From assembly GCA_947629375.1 (NCBI GenBank), contig CANRDN010000016.1:1-42979 (forward strand): a DNA stretch of 42,979 nucleotides. The letters run 5' to 3'. The notes beneath the pieces are model-generated. The model was not told the origin of the DNA, made no database searches, and worked only from the letters and a program-made list of their open reading frames with translations. Of this stretch, positions 24,203 through 33,172 are shown in pieces. How positions within the stretch are numbered: the stretch's first letter is position 1; each line of letters starts with the position of its first letter. The position numbers and the translations under genes are program-made. The DNA is from an uncultured Bacilli bacterium (lineage in GTDB: Bacteria; Bacillota_I; Bacilli_A; RF39; UBA660).

Positions 24203-25354
24203 ATGAAAACAGTAAGGACTGCAATAATATTACTAAAACCTGATAAAATGCAATCTAATAAACTAATGAGAATGAGCGGTTGTGCAAGGGTATGTTACAA
24301 TATGTTACTCGATTATTGGAGTCACATCTATGAAACTCAACAGCGTAAGCCGACTGTACAAGAGATGAGGGAGTACATTAACGAGATAAAATGTACAGAG
24401 GGTTACGAATGGATGTCCGATTTAGAGTATCACATAATGAACAGTATCATAAGCACTGTAATCACAGCGTTCACACGTTTCTTTAAAGGGGTAGCCAGGC
24501 ATCCCAAAAGACATAAAAAGAATCGTAACCACATCAGTTTTCCCATTAGGTGTGACAGATTTAAGTTTTACAATGGAAAGAGGAATATTATTGCAGTACC
24601 CAATGTAGGTAGAATGTCTTATAAGTACCTATCAAAATTCCCTATAACCTCTTTTAAAAAGGCAACAGTAGTTTTCGATGGTAAATGTTGGTATCTAAAG
24701 ATTGCTACTGATGTAGAGTATGATACAGGGGTAAGGGACGGCAGGATAGGTATTGACTTGGGGTATCGAACATTAGCTACAATTTACGATGGTAAGACAA
24801 TTAACATGGTTGACAATATCATGTTTTCTCAAAAGTCTAAAAAGGAACAAAACCTAATAGATAATGTAAACAAACTTGTTTTACGTCTGAAAAACATTGA
24901 CAGATTGATAGCCGAAAAGAAAAAGTCAAACCTCACGTCTAACAATATTGACAGGTTATACAGAAAAAGAGCAAAATTATGTAGACGTGTAGCCAACATT
25001 CAGAACTCTTATCTGCATAAGGTATCTAAAGAGATTGTAAGCAGTCTACCAGAGGAAATTGTCCTCGAAACTCTTGATATTTCAGAGCAAAAAGACCGTC
25101 ATGGAATACTACCTGAGAAGTACAAAACTACTGCATTGTACAAGTTTTATTCTTACATTGTTTACAAGGCACAACAGCATGGTATAGACATAATTCTTGC
25201 AGACAAGTATTACCCGTCCACAAAGATGTGTCACAGGTGTAAGAGACTAAACAACATAGGAGGGGATAAGACATACAGGTGTTCCTGTGGTTTGGTGATA
25301 GATAGAGATATAAACGCATCAATAAATTTATACAATTATGGTGCAAACTATTGA
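24203..25354 (+). CDS. tnpB: TnpB RNA-guided nuclease of the IStron
   Basis: A predicted 383-aa protein, full length for the IS605-type family. The N-terminal domain contains MSGCARVCYNMLLDYW. The RuvC nuclease residues are intact: Asp185 in GIDLGYRTLA, Glu289 in VLETLDIS and DRD (367-369) in VIDRDINASINLY. The zinc ribbon is CHRC...CSCG. TnpB proteins cut DNA next to a short flanking motif using an RNA made from the right end of the element, and so help keep the element in place. With all catalytic residues present it is probably active. The start ATG 24203 lacks a clear ribosome binding site. Confidence 0.93.
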   Translation: MKTVRTAIILLKPDKMQSNKLMRMSGCARVCYNMLLDYWSHIYETQQRKPTVQEMREYINEIKCTEGYEWMSDLEYHIMNSIISTVITAFTRFFKGVARHPKRHKKNRNHISFPIRCDRFKFYNGKRNIIAVPNVGRMSYKYLSKFPITSFKKATVVFDGKCWYLKIATDVEYDTGVRDGRIGIDLGYRTLATIYDGKTINMVDNIMFSQKSKKEQNLIDNVNKLVLRLKNIDRLIAEKKKSNLTSNNIDRLYRKRAKLCRRVANIQNSYLHKVSKEIVSSLPEEIVLETLDISEQKDRHGILPEKYKTTALYKFYSYIVYKAQQHGIDIILADKYYPSTKMCHRCKRLNNIGGDKTYRCSCGLVIDRDINASINLYNYGANY

Positions 25355-25440
25355 TAAATAACAGCCGTCACCGTAACACGGCTGTCTAAAATAGTCCATA
25401 ACATGGATAGGCTACTTTCAAGTAGCGGTAAAGCACAAAT
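25355..25440 (+). ncRNA. Omega RNA scaffold / right end of the IStron
   Basis: Directly after tnpB: hairpin CAGCCGT / ACGGCTG, then ATAGTCC...GGATA, then the terminal hairpin GGCTACTTTCAAGTAGC followed by GGTAAAG. This is the usual position and shape of the TnpB guide RNA scaffold, which overlaps the right end. In IStrons it also adjoins the 3' splice site. The guide would start in the following AT-rich stretch. Confidence 0.6.
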
Positions 25441-25491
25441 TTTATAAGATACTTATAGATTTTTGTAACTTTTATCTTACGGATTGCACGC

Positions 25492-26025
25492 ATGAGACAC
25501 TATTTCTTTGATGCTGACGGTGTACTGTTCCGTTATGAACGACACGCTTATGCAGGATTAAAGCCTCTGTACATACAGCCGAATAAACATTATTTCAGGG
25601 ATTTAAAACCCGATTTGAAAATGCTGAATCTGATACAGAAATTAACTCTGCATAAAAAGTCTTCTGATGAAATATATATACTGACATCCGTTCCGAATAA
25701 TGAACTGACAATCAATGAACATCGTTCCGATAAAAAATTCAGTTTTGCCAAATGGTATCCGTCTGTCAAACCCTGTAATATCATTATATCGGTTATTCCG
25801 AAACCTGATGCTGCACAGCATACCATTGGCACACGTTTATCGTCACATGATATTTTAATCGATGATTATAACAAAAATTTGAATGATTGGCAGTCAGCAG
25901 GCGGAACAGGTATTAAATACTGTAACGGTATTAACACTCCCGCCACATTTTCCGGAACTAAAATTAATAAACAAACCGATTCCGTAAACCACATGCTCAA
26001 TGTACTGTTAAGCATTCCCAATTAG
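25492..26025 (+). CDS. HAD-superfamily 5'(3')-deoxyribonucleotidase-like protein
   Basis: A predicted 177-aa protein. Motif I is FFDADGVLF (Asp7 and Asp9), motif II IYILTSVP, and motif IV HDILIDDYNKNL. This set and the size match small phage 5'-nucleotidases of the NT5C type, which dephosphorylate (deoxy)nucleoside monophosphates and adjust the nucleotide pool during replication. ATG 25492 has no good ribosome binding site. The insertion of the IStron just upstream probably separated the gene from its own site; AAAAAAGGGG ends at 23154 at the end of the previous gene. Confidence 0.8.
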   Translation: MRHYFFDADGVLFRYERHAYAGLKPLYIQPNKHYFRDLKPDLKMLNLIQKLTLHKKSSDEIYILTSVPNNELTINEHRSDKKFSFAKWYPSVKPCNIIISVIPKPDAAQHTIGTRLSSHDILIDDYNKNLNDWQSAGGTGIKYCNGINTPATFSGTKINKQTDSVNHMLNVLLSIPN

Positions 26026-26058
26026 ACCAAAACTATAAAATGAGGTGAAAGATTTTAA

Positions 26059-29000
26059 ATGATAGGCTACTTTTATGATATCGAATCCCTTGAAAATGTT
26101 TTTTCACTTGTCAATTACAAAGATGACACTGATGAATGTCAGATATTTTATCTTGTCGACAATGAAAAATCAATTCTTCCCAATAACATATACTCTGCAC
26201 TTAATGAACGGATACACAAAGTAAACAGAAATTTTACCGGAAAAATCTCATTGTATAATCTCCGTGATGAAAAATCCAATAAACTTCTTGCATCAATTTT
26301 TGGTTTGTCTGATGCAATTTATGCCAACAATCCAAATAGTCTGTCGCATTATCCGACAGAATATCGTCTTAAATGTGATACCGATTTGAATTACAATTCC
26401 GATACAGACTATTATCTTTTCGGATATAATTCATATCACTACGATACGACTATGCTTGCTCTGTATCTGTATGAAGTATTTGATCTCAGTAACAGAAATC
26501 TGGTTATGAAGATAACAACAGCTGAACAAATGCGTCAATACAATGATGAATTATTTAATTCATTCAAAGATCGTATGGAAGATCGTTTATGTTATGATTA
26601 CAAACAAAAGGGACATCCTGTGCATGGTTTTACGTCCCGTGATCTTAAAAATCCGAAAGCTTGTATTCGTAAGAATATGCTTATGTCAGGACGACACATT
26701 GATGTTGCCCGACTAAACGAAAAACAGCAAAAGGTAGGACTCAAACGACTGTTAGGCATGACAGGTTATCAGATTCTTGAATCCGATAAACTCAAAACAG
26801 GTCAATGCTGCATCAATAATTTTGACGAATTTGTCGATTTGATCGCATATAACGTATCCGACTGTGTAAATTTGAAAAAATTATTTTCGCATAAAATATA
26901 TCAGTCATCGTTTATGCTGAAAAAACAACTGCTCAAAGATTATCCCGAATTGGTTTATCAGAAAAGAGCTGACGCCTATGCACCCAATATATCTCCATAC
27001 ACGGTTCGCAACGATCGTCTTACGATTGACAGTTCATCCGCTCAATTCTCGTCAAAATCATTATGTCCGTATGATCATCTTAAAGATTATAAAGTTGTAT
27101 CGTTCATGTATCCTTCTGAAGCAAAGGCTAAAGAAATGGGTATTCAGCGAGTAAATGTCCTTGAAGAATCCCGTAAATTCTTTTATAATGCATTTACTCA
27201 GCCCGAATTGCGTCAACAGTTCGATTATATTTATAATTACTATAAATCAATCGAAGGTAAAAATTTCAATCAGGGACGCAATTATATCGGGGATAACGGC
27301 GGTGATTTGAATAGTCCTTATCCCGAACGTACACTTCCTGAAAAATTACGTCCTATATCTCTATCCGACATTCCTATTCCGAATACATGTCTCCCATATT
27401 TTAACAAAGACGGTACTGCGTCAAGCTGTTTTGTAAACTTTTCATCCGGCGGCATACATGGTGCTGAATATAATCTTGAACTTTATAAATACGATATGCA
27501 CGTTTATGAAGAAAAATTAGCCGAATGGCAGAGTAAAGCTGATTTGCTTGACAGAGTTAAAGAAATATACCCGAATCCTGCCGACGTCAAAGTTGCCCGT
27601 AAAATAACGATTGACGAACAGACCTACAATGCCGGTACATTTGTAACGACCAAAAAAGGTGTGGTTGATTGGAAAACTCCTAAGCGTCCTCAGAAACCTG
27701 AACTTTTCAAAAAGGCAACATCCAACTGGAATATCAACAAGCCATATTGCTATACATCGGCTGATTTCTCCAATCACGAAGACTTTGTATCGTATTATCC
27801 GAATCTCCTTCGTATGTTGGACGCATTCTATAACGAAGGTTTGGGCTATGACCGGTACGGTGAAATTTTCGATAATAAAACCCGCTTTGGTCATCTGATG
27901 AAAGATAAATCTTTGTCTGAATCCGAAAGAGAAATGTATTCGACAATGCGTAACGGAACTAAACTTATTCTCAATTCGGCATCCGGTGCGGCAGATGCTA
28001 CGTTTGAATCGAATATACTGATGAACAATAAGATAATCTCTATGCGAATTATCGGTCAGTTATTCACATGGCGTATCGGACAGGCTCAGACACTTGCCGG
28101 TGCCAAAATCACATCGACAAACACAGACGGTTTGTATTCTGTTTTGGAAGAAACACAGAACAATGCGATTTTGAGCAAAGAATCTGAGATTATCCATATT
28201 GAAATCGAACCCGAACCCGTATATTTGATTTCTAAAGACACCAATAATCGTATGGAAGTCGAATATGATAATAAAACTGACACATTCGGATCTGTAATCA
28301 GTGCATCCGGCGGTACTCTCGCTTGTCGAAGCGGTCCTATGCCTGATAAATCTCTTGCTCATCCTGCTATAATAGACTGGGCATTGTGCGAATATCTCAA
28401 ACTTGCTTCTCAGAATCGGAATGACACGAGTTTATCAAAACCGTTTAATCAGGAAGTCGGTCTTAACATTTTAACATCTGCTCGTAAAGAATTTAACGAT
28501 GATATTCACACACTGACAATGTTTCAAAATATGATAGCTTCGTCAATCGGAACGAACAGATATGTATTTGCTACAACCGATGATGATCCGCAGACGCCCA
28601 TACCGCTTCAGCATTATAACAGATGTTTTATCGTAAAAGACAGCACATTCGGTTCATATCATCTGAAACTTGCCGCTACCAGTGCAATAACGCCCGCCAT
28701 GCAAAAATCCCGCAGTAAAGCCGGTGATGAATGTATGCAGCACAATGATCCTGTTGCTATATCTGTACTAAATGCAAATGGTATTCAAGTCAGCAACTTA
28801 CCCTCTGACAAAGAAGCGGCTGTTGTTAAAATTACAAATATCGAAGAAGCATGGTACATGCGTATTTGTAATCAGGATCTGCATTTTATGACGCCTGAAC
28901 AAATAAATCAACTGTTTGAAAGTTTGGATTATAACAAATATTTATTCATATTGGAAAATACATTTGAAAAAAGTTGGCGTAATACAACTGTTGAAGATAA

Positions 29001-29733
29001 AATAGGTGTAACGAAGTCGGATACAAAAACGAAAACAAATGTGCAACCACTTATAAGCACATTTGATAGCAATATAACATCTGTTCCTGTATCTGAAACA
29101 GATAGTTCTGTATTTGAGTCATCGGGTACTATACCTGAAACAGATGATTCTGTACAAAATATATCTTCAACACAAATATCTGACTTAATAAAACCTATTG
29201 CTGATAATTTCTCAAGTATATCAGATTTGACACAATTTATTACCGATAATTACTCGGAAATACCGGAATTAACACAATTTATTATTAACTATATTTCCGA
29301 AAATTTTCCAAAGAAATCTGTATCTGATCAAACTGCCGAAATATCCGAATTAGCACAAACCTTTGAAACAAATCCTGCTATTTCCGGTGTTATCGAACAC
29401 GCAATACAGATTTTTGAATCACAAATTCAAGAAATGCGTAAAACTTTCCGTGAACAAATACGTTTACTGACAGAGGCGTATCGAACATCATCTTCATCAT
29501 CTGATGACAAAGACACTTCTGTTGAAGAACTTCAAAATTTTTTGGAAAATAAGGAAATTAAATCATGGGAAGGCTATACCCCCGGCATGTATTATCTGAA
29601 GAAAACCATGATAACACAGGAAGATATAATTAACGGTAAGAAACTGTTAAAATATTTTGGCGTTCAGGATAATAAACTCAACACAGCATTTAAACAAATT
29701 TTCAAAACAGTAACAAATACTGATATCAAATAA
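26059..29733 (+). CDS. Family B DNA polymerase with 3'-5' exonuclease and long C-terminal extension
   Basis: A predicted 1224-aa protein. The exonuclease domain has ExoI FYDIES (Asp7, Glu9), ExoII FGYNSYHYDTTML near 120 and ExoIII YNVSDC near 264. The polymerase domain has motif A DFVSYYPNLL near 572, motif B KLILNSASGAAD near 635 and motif C with NTDGLYS near 688, where the usual D-T-D is N-T-D. An SGGIHG segment near 460 resembles a Gly-rich segment of large-phage polymerases. Residues about 985-1160 form a Ser/Thr/Ile-rich repetitive linker (ISDLTQF, IPELTQF) and coiled coil, ending in a small folded tail (EGYTPGMYYLKK). It is probably the replicative polymerase of the element. Confidence 0.9.
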   Translation: MIGYFYDIESLENVFSLVNYKDDTDECQIFYLVDNEKSILPNNIYSALNERIHKVNRNFTGKISLYNLRDEKSNKLLASIFGLSDAIYANNPNSLSHYPTEYRLKCDTDLNYNSDTDYYLFGYNSYHYDTTMLALYLYEVFDLSNRNLVMKITTAEQMRQYNDELFNSFKDRMEDRLCYDYKQKGHPVHGFTSRDLKNPKACIRKNMLMSGRHIDVARLNEKQQKVGLKRLLGMTGYQILESDKLKTGQCCINNFDEFVDLIAYNVSDCVNLKKLFSHKIYQSSFMLKKQLLKDYPELVYQKRADAYAPNISPYTVRNDRLTIDSSSAQFSSKSLCPYDHLKDYKVVSFMYPSEAKAKEMGIQRVNVLEESRKFFYNAFTQPELRQQFDYIYNYYKSIEGKNFNQGRNYIGDNGGDLNSPYPERTLPEKLRPISLSDIPIPNTCLPYFNKDGTASSCFVNFSSGGIHGAEYNLELYKYDMHVYEEKLAEWQSKADLLDRVKEIYPNPADVKVARKITIDEQTYNAGTFVTTKKGVVDWKTPKRPQKPELFKKATSNWNINKPYCYTSADFSNHEDFVSYYPNLLRMLDAFYNEGLGYDRYGEIFDNKTRFGHLMKDKSLSESEREMYSTMRNGTKLILNSASGAADATFESNILMNNKIISMRIIGQLFTWRIGQAQTLAGAKITSTNTDGLYSVLEETQNNAILSKESEIIHIEIEPEPVYLISKDTNNRMEVEYDNKTDTFGSVISASGGTLACRSGPMPDKSLAHPAIIDWALCEYLKLASQNRNDTSLSKPFNQEVGLNILTSARKEFNDDIHTLTMFQNMIASSIGTNRYVFATTDDDPQTPIPLQHYNRCFIVKDSTFGSYHLKLAATSAITPAMQKSRSKAGDECMQHNDPVAISVLNANGIQVSNLPSDKEAAVVKITNIEEAWYMRICNQDLHFMTPEQINQLFESLDYNKYLFILENTFEKSWRNTTVEDKIGVTKSDTKTKTNVQPLISTFDSNITSVPVSETDSSVFESSGTIPETDDSVQNISSTQISDLIKPIADNFSSISDLTQFITDNYSEIPELTQFIINYISENFPKKSVSDQTAEISELAQTFETNPAISGVIEHAIQIFESQIQEMRKTFREQIRLLTEAYRTSSSSSDDKDTSVEELQNFLENKEIKSWEGYTPGMYYLKKTMITQEDIINGKKLLKYFGVQDNKLNTAFKQIFKTVTNTDIK

Positions 29734-29761
29734 TTTACTAATGAAAGGAAAATGATAAAAA

Positions 29762-30571
29762 ATGATATTAACAAATGACAACTATTACAGTCTTGAGGCT
29801 AATAAAGATTATATGTCTGTCAGCCAGTTTAAAGAACTTATAGGAACTTCTGCAAAATCCGCCTGTGAGTACACAGGCGTGAGCAAATTGAACGGTGACA
29901 TCGAATTCGAACTTGAACCCACAACAAGTCTGCTTGTGGGTTCATATGTAGATGCCTATTTCGAAGGTACGCTTGATATATTCAGAAGCGAACACCCGGA
30001 ACTATACAAAAAGACCGGTGACAAAGGCTTAAAAGCCGACTTTGTACAGGCCGAAAATATTATCAACCGTATAGAAAATGATAAACTGTTCAAAGAATAT
30101 ATGTCCGGCGAAAAACAGCGGATAATGACTAATAATCTTTTCGGTATTGACTGGAAAATCAAAATGGATTCATATTTTCCGGGTGATAAAATTGTAGATC
30201 TCAAGGTCATGCGTGACATGAATGCCATATACTCGGAAAAACTCCATCGCAAAACAGACTTTATACATTATTGGGGATACGACATCCAAGGTGCTGTATA
30301 TCAGAAGATAGTAGAACTTACTACCGGCAAGAAACTTCCGTTCTTTATTGCCTGTGCCACAAAAGAATCTCCATCGAATATTGAAATAATCGAAATCACA
30401 CAGCCTCATCTTGATAACGCCCTTCATTTTGTTGAAGAAAATATAGACAAGGCTCTTGCTTTGAAAAACGGTTCTGCTCCTGCCAAAAGATGTAATAACT
30501 GCGTTTATTGCAGGCTGACTAAAATGCTTGTTAGTCCCATAACAATCGATGACATACTTTTGCCGGAATAA
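29762..30571 (+). CDS. PD-(D/E)XK exonuclease-like protein (RecE/Cas4-like)
   Basis: A predicted 269-aa protein. SVSQFKELIGTSAKSACEY at the start, then KMDSYFPGDKIVDLKVM (Asp, then D-x-K) and HYWGYDIQGAVYQKI (Gln-x-x-x-Tyr) form the PDDEXK catalytic core seen in phage exonucleases of the RecE or DUF3799 type. Near the C-terminus CNNCVYC could bind a metal or an iron-sulphur cluster, but only three cysteines are close together. It probably digests double-stranded ends for recombination, and lies 28 nt after the polymerase gene. Confidence 0.8.
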   Translation: MILTNDNYYSLEANKDYMSVSQFKELIGTSAKSACEYTGVSKLNGDIEFELEPTTSLLVGSYVDAYFEGTLDIFRSEHPELYKKTGDKGLKADFVQAENIINRIENDKLFKEYMSGEKQRIMTNNLFGIDWKIKMDSYFPGDKIVDLKVMRDMNAIYSEKLHRKTDFIHYWGYDIQGAVYQKIVELTTGKKLPFFIACATKESPSNIEIIEITQPHLDNALHFVEENIDKALALKNGSAPAKRCNNCVYCRLTKMLVSPITIDDILLPE

Positions 30572-30579
30572 TAACTTGG

Positions 30580-30606
30580 AAGAAGTCCGTAGAATACGGA
30601 CTTCTT
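30580..30606 (+). other. Intergenic hairpin
   Basis: Perfect stem AAGAAGTCCGT / ACGGACTTCTT with loop AGAAT, no T run. It may be a processing or weak termination signal between the exonuclease and helicase genes. Confidence 0.6.
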
Positions 30607-30666
30607 ACCGCCAAAATCAGACCGTTTGTTCAGTAACGGTGATAAAATATGAAAGGAGATTAAACA

Positions 30667-33150
30667 ATGGGGCAGAAAACACACATATATAAATTCCGTT
30701 GTACCGTTGAAAGAATGTACAACGATTGTCCTAAACCGGACGGTTGGTTCGGATGCATTGCCGGTACTGATGAAGGCGGTATACGTTTGACGGGTACATT
30801 TCCGTATAAAGATATTCGTATATCCGAACAAATGGTACTCGACATTGAGGCTTATAAGGATTTATCATCATCCAAATATAAAGATTCTTATAAAGCCGTT
30901 GATATCAAACTTATAATTGACACGCCATCCGGTTTAAGAGCATGCCTCGCATCGCTTCCTTTTCTGACAAGGACCGAAATATCCAAAATTGTCAGAACTA
31001 TCGGCAGATCGGCACCTGATGTATTTTCATCGGACATAACCCGTATTCAGGAGATGAATAAACTGCATGGAATCAATTTGACTGATGAAAAAGTTGAAAA
31101 ATTATACAATGCATTGGTTTCAGTTATTGATGATAAGCAGCGTGTAATCAAACAGATGCTTCCTGAAATTGCAAGCCGACAAAAGACAATCGAGAAAATA
31201 TGCGATGCGTTTCCTGATTTAATGGATATAAAAAAACATCCATATGCGTTATTGCAAATACCTCGATTATCATTTAAAATCGTCGATACAATCGCATTGC
31301 GTTTTGGTATTTCTCCAACATCGGATGAACGATTGGAACATGCTGTTGAATATGAATTATCGAAATTAAACGGCGACCTGTTTGTAAATTTATCAGATAA
31401 TAATGAATTTACGAAATTGTACACTGATACATTGCGTTTGTTATCGATATCGCTTACTTCTTCTGAATTTGCACAGGCAATTTCCCGCATTTCCCAATCG
31501 GACGGATGTTTCGCTATCGACACTTATAATGGGGAAAGTCATCTGTATTTACGACATATACTTGACGCTGTAAATTTAATATCAAAAACCGTTTGCTCAT
31601 ACAAGTATAACGATCCTATTAATGTTGATGACAGTGTTAAGTATAATATTTTAATACAAAATCTCAACACTGACGGACAGGTATTAAATAATATCATAAA
31701 CGAATATGAGGCTCAGCATTTCGCATTGACCGATGAACAGAAAACTGCTATAATAAATGCGGTCAAATACCCCATGAGCATCATAACAGGCGGTCCGGGC
31801 AGAGGAAAGACAACGATTATAGATTGTCTTATCTATACTTATAAGGCTGTTTTCAAATTAATTCAGTCTCCATCGCATATTTTACTTCTTGCTCCCACAG
31901 GCAAAGCAATGAATAAATTGCGTTCATCCATACATGCTGATGATTTTATCGAAACAAAAACAATCGACGCCGTATTGACAGCTATAGAGAAAAACATCAT
32001 ACCGAATCATTTGCCGAATGAATATGATTCTCCAACAATGCTTGTAATCATTGACGAAAGTTCAATGATAGATGTTTGCAAAGCCGCCAGAATATTTCGT
32101 CATCTTAGTCGTTGTCGTTTCTGTTTCGTGGGCGATGCAGATCAGCTTCCGCCTATCAGTCCGGGTGCTTTTTTCCAAGATTTGCTCCGTGCAGACTTGA
32201 GTTATATCCCCGTATCTCATTTAACAACCCCTATGCGTAATACAGGCGTTATACTCAAAAATGCGGAAAAAGTCAACAACAACGATACAGGTTTGACATT
32301 CAACTTTACGGACATGCCGTTTTTTGCTCAAAACGGTGATGATGACAATGCTTTAAATACGATAATCGATACGTATAATGACGAGCGTATGGATTATCCG
32401 GATATATCTAAAATTGCTTTGATATGTCCTGTTCGCAAAGGTGTTATCGGTACTGATAACATCAATATGACTATACAAAACATCGTTTGCCCGGAAAAAG
32501 ACTCTGATAGTATACGCCCCGTATACGACAAACATCGTCAAAGATATATGTTTACCGCAAAAGGATACACAATTCAGTCCACATATTTCGGTAATTCCGC
32601 AAGATTTACAAGACTTCGTGTAGGCGATGTGGTGATGAACACGAAGAACAAAATCGATATTGAAGCATATCGATACAAACACAATGACTATTTTAAAGGA
32701 GATATAATTCCTTATTCAAAATCTCTCGGTATCTACAACGGTGATTGCGGACGCATAATCGCATATGTTCCGCCCGAAGACGTAACAGCTCCTCGCAGCG
32801 ATGAATCATCCCATGAATATCTGATTATTCAACTGTTTGATAATCGCTTTGTCGAACTCGATATAACCGACGGCGATACGGAAGATATATCTCTTGGTTA
32901 TGCCGTAACTGTTCATAAATCACAGGGATCCGAATACGACAGTGTAATCTATGTATCTCCGAAGCAACTAATGTCTTTCAACTCATGGGATAACAGATTT
33001 ATATGCAAAAACCTTGTTTATACGGCATTTACACGAGCAAAACAGAAACTCACTGTAATCGGTTCTAAAGATTCGTTAAATGCTTGCATTTCAACAAATC
33101 TCAAACTGTGCAACGATAATCTGTCCGATCGTCTGATTAACAAAATCTGA
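30667..33150 (+). CDS. RecD2-like SF1B 5'-3' DNA helicase
   Basis: A predicted 827-aa protein. The N-terminal OB-like region (YKFRCTVERMY) and a helix-hairpin-helix zone around 85-260 are as in RecD2. SF1 motifs: I GGPGRGKTT near 377, Ia LLAPTGKA, II VIIDESSM near 463, III FVGDADQLPP, IV/V VTHKSQGSEYD equivalent (VTVHKSQGSEYD) near 750 and VI VYTAFTRAKQKL. RecD2 enzymes unwind DNA in the 5'-3' direction and act in repair or replication restart. AAAGGAG is 6 nt upstream. It is the largest helicase of the operon. Confidence 0.92.
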   Translation: MGQKTHIYKFRCTVERMYNDCPKPDGWFGCIAGTDEGGIRLTGTFPYKDIRISEQMVLDIEAYKDLSSSKYKDSYKAVDIKLIIDTPSGLRACLASLPFLTRTEISKIVRTIGRSAPDVFSSDITRIQEMNKLHGINLTDEKVEKLYNALVSVIDDKQRVIKQMLPEIASRQKTIEKICDAFPDLMDIKKHPYALLQIPRLSFKIVDTIALRFGISPTSDERLEHAVEYELSKLNGDLFVNLSDNNEFTKLYTDTLRLLSISLTSSEFAQAISRISQSDGCFAIDTYNGESHLYLRHILDAVNLISKTVCSYKYNDPINVDDSVKYNILIQNLNTDGQVLNNIINEYEAQHFALTDEQKTAIINAVKYPMSIITGGPGRGKTTIIDCLIYTYKAVFKLIQSPSHILLLAPTGKAMNKLRSSIHADDFIETKTIDAVLTAIEKNIIPNHLPNEYDSPTMLVIIDESSMIDVCKAARIFRHLSRCRFCFVGDADQLPPISPGAFFQDLLRADLSYIPVSHLTTPMRNTGVILKNAEKVNNNDTGLTFNFTDMPFFAQNGDDDNALNTIIDTYNDERMDYPDISKIALICPVRKGVIGTDNINMTIQNIVCPEKDSDSIRPVYDKHRQRYMFTAKGYTIQSTYFGNSARFTRLRVGDVVMNTKNKIDIEAYRYKHNDYFKGDIIPYSKSLGIYNGDCGRIIAYVPPEDVTAPRSDESSHEYLIIQLFDNRFVELDITDGDTEDISLGYAVTVHKSQGSEYDSVIYVSPKQLMSFNSWDNRFICKNLVYTAFTRAKQKLTVIGSKDSLNACISTNLKLCNDNLSDRLINKI

Positions 33151-33172
33151 TATACAGAAAGGGGGTATTAAA

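Larger units (their letters stand above)
23170..25450 (+). mobile_element. IStron: group I intron fused to an IS605-type tnpB element, with an HTH regulator gene
   Basis: An insertion between two co-directional replication genes. It contains a group I intron core (about 23190-23670), a Cro/CI-type HTH gene with its own promoter and operator, an intact tnpB and a right-end hairpin. This layout (ribozyme at the 5' side, transposon gene inside, splice site at the right end) defines IStrons, first known from Clostridioides difficile. No tnpA transposase gene is present, so movement would need one in trans. Exact ends are not resolved: the left junction lies between 23161 and about 23190, the right between about 25432 and 25491. 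Confidence 0.75.
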
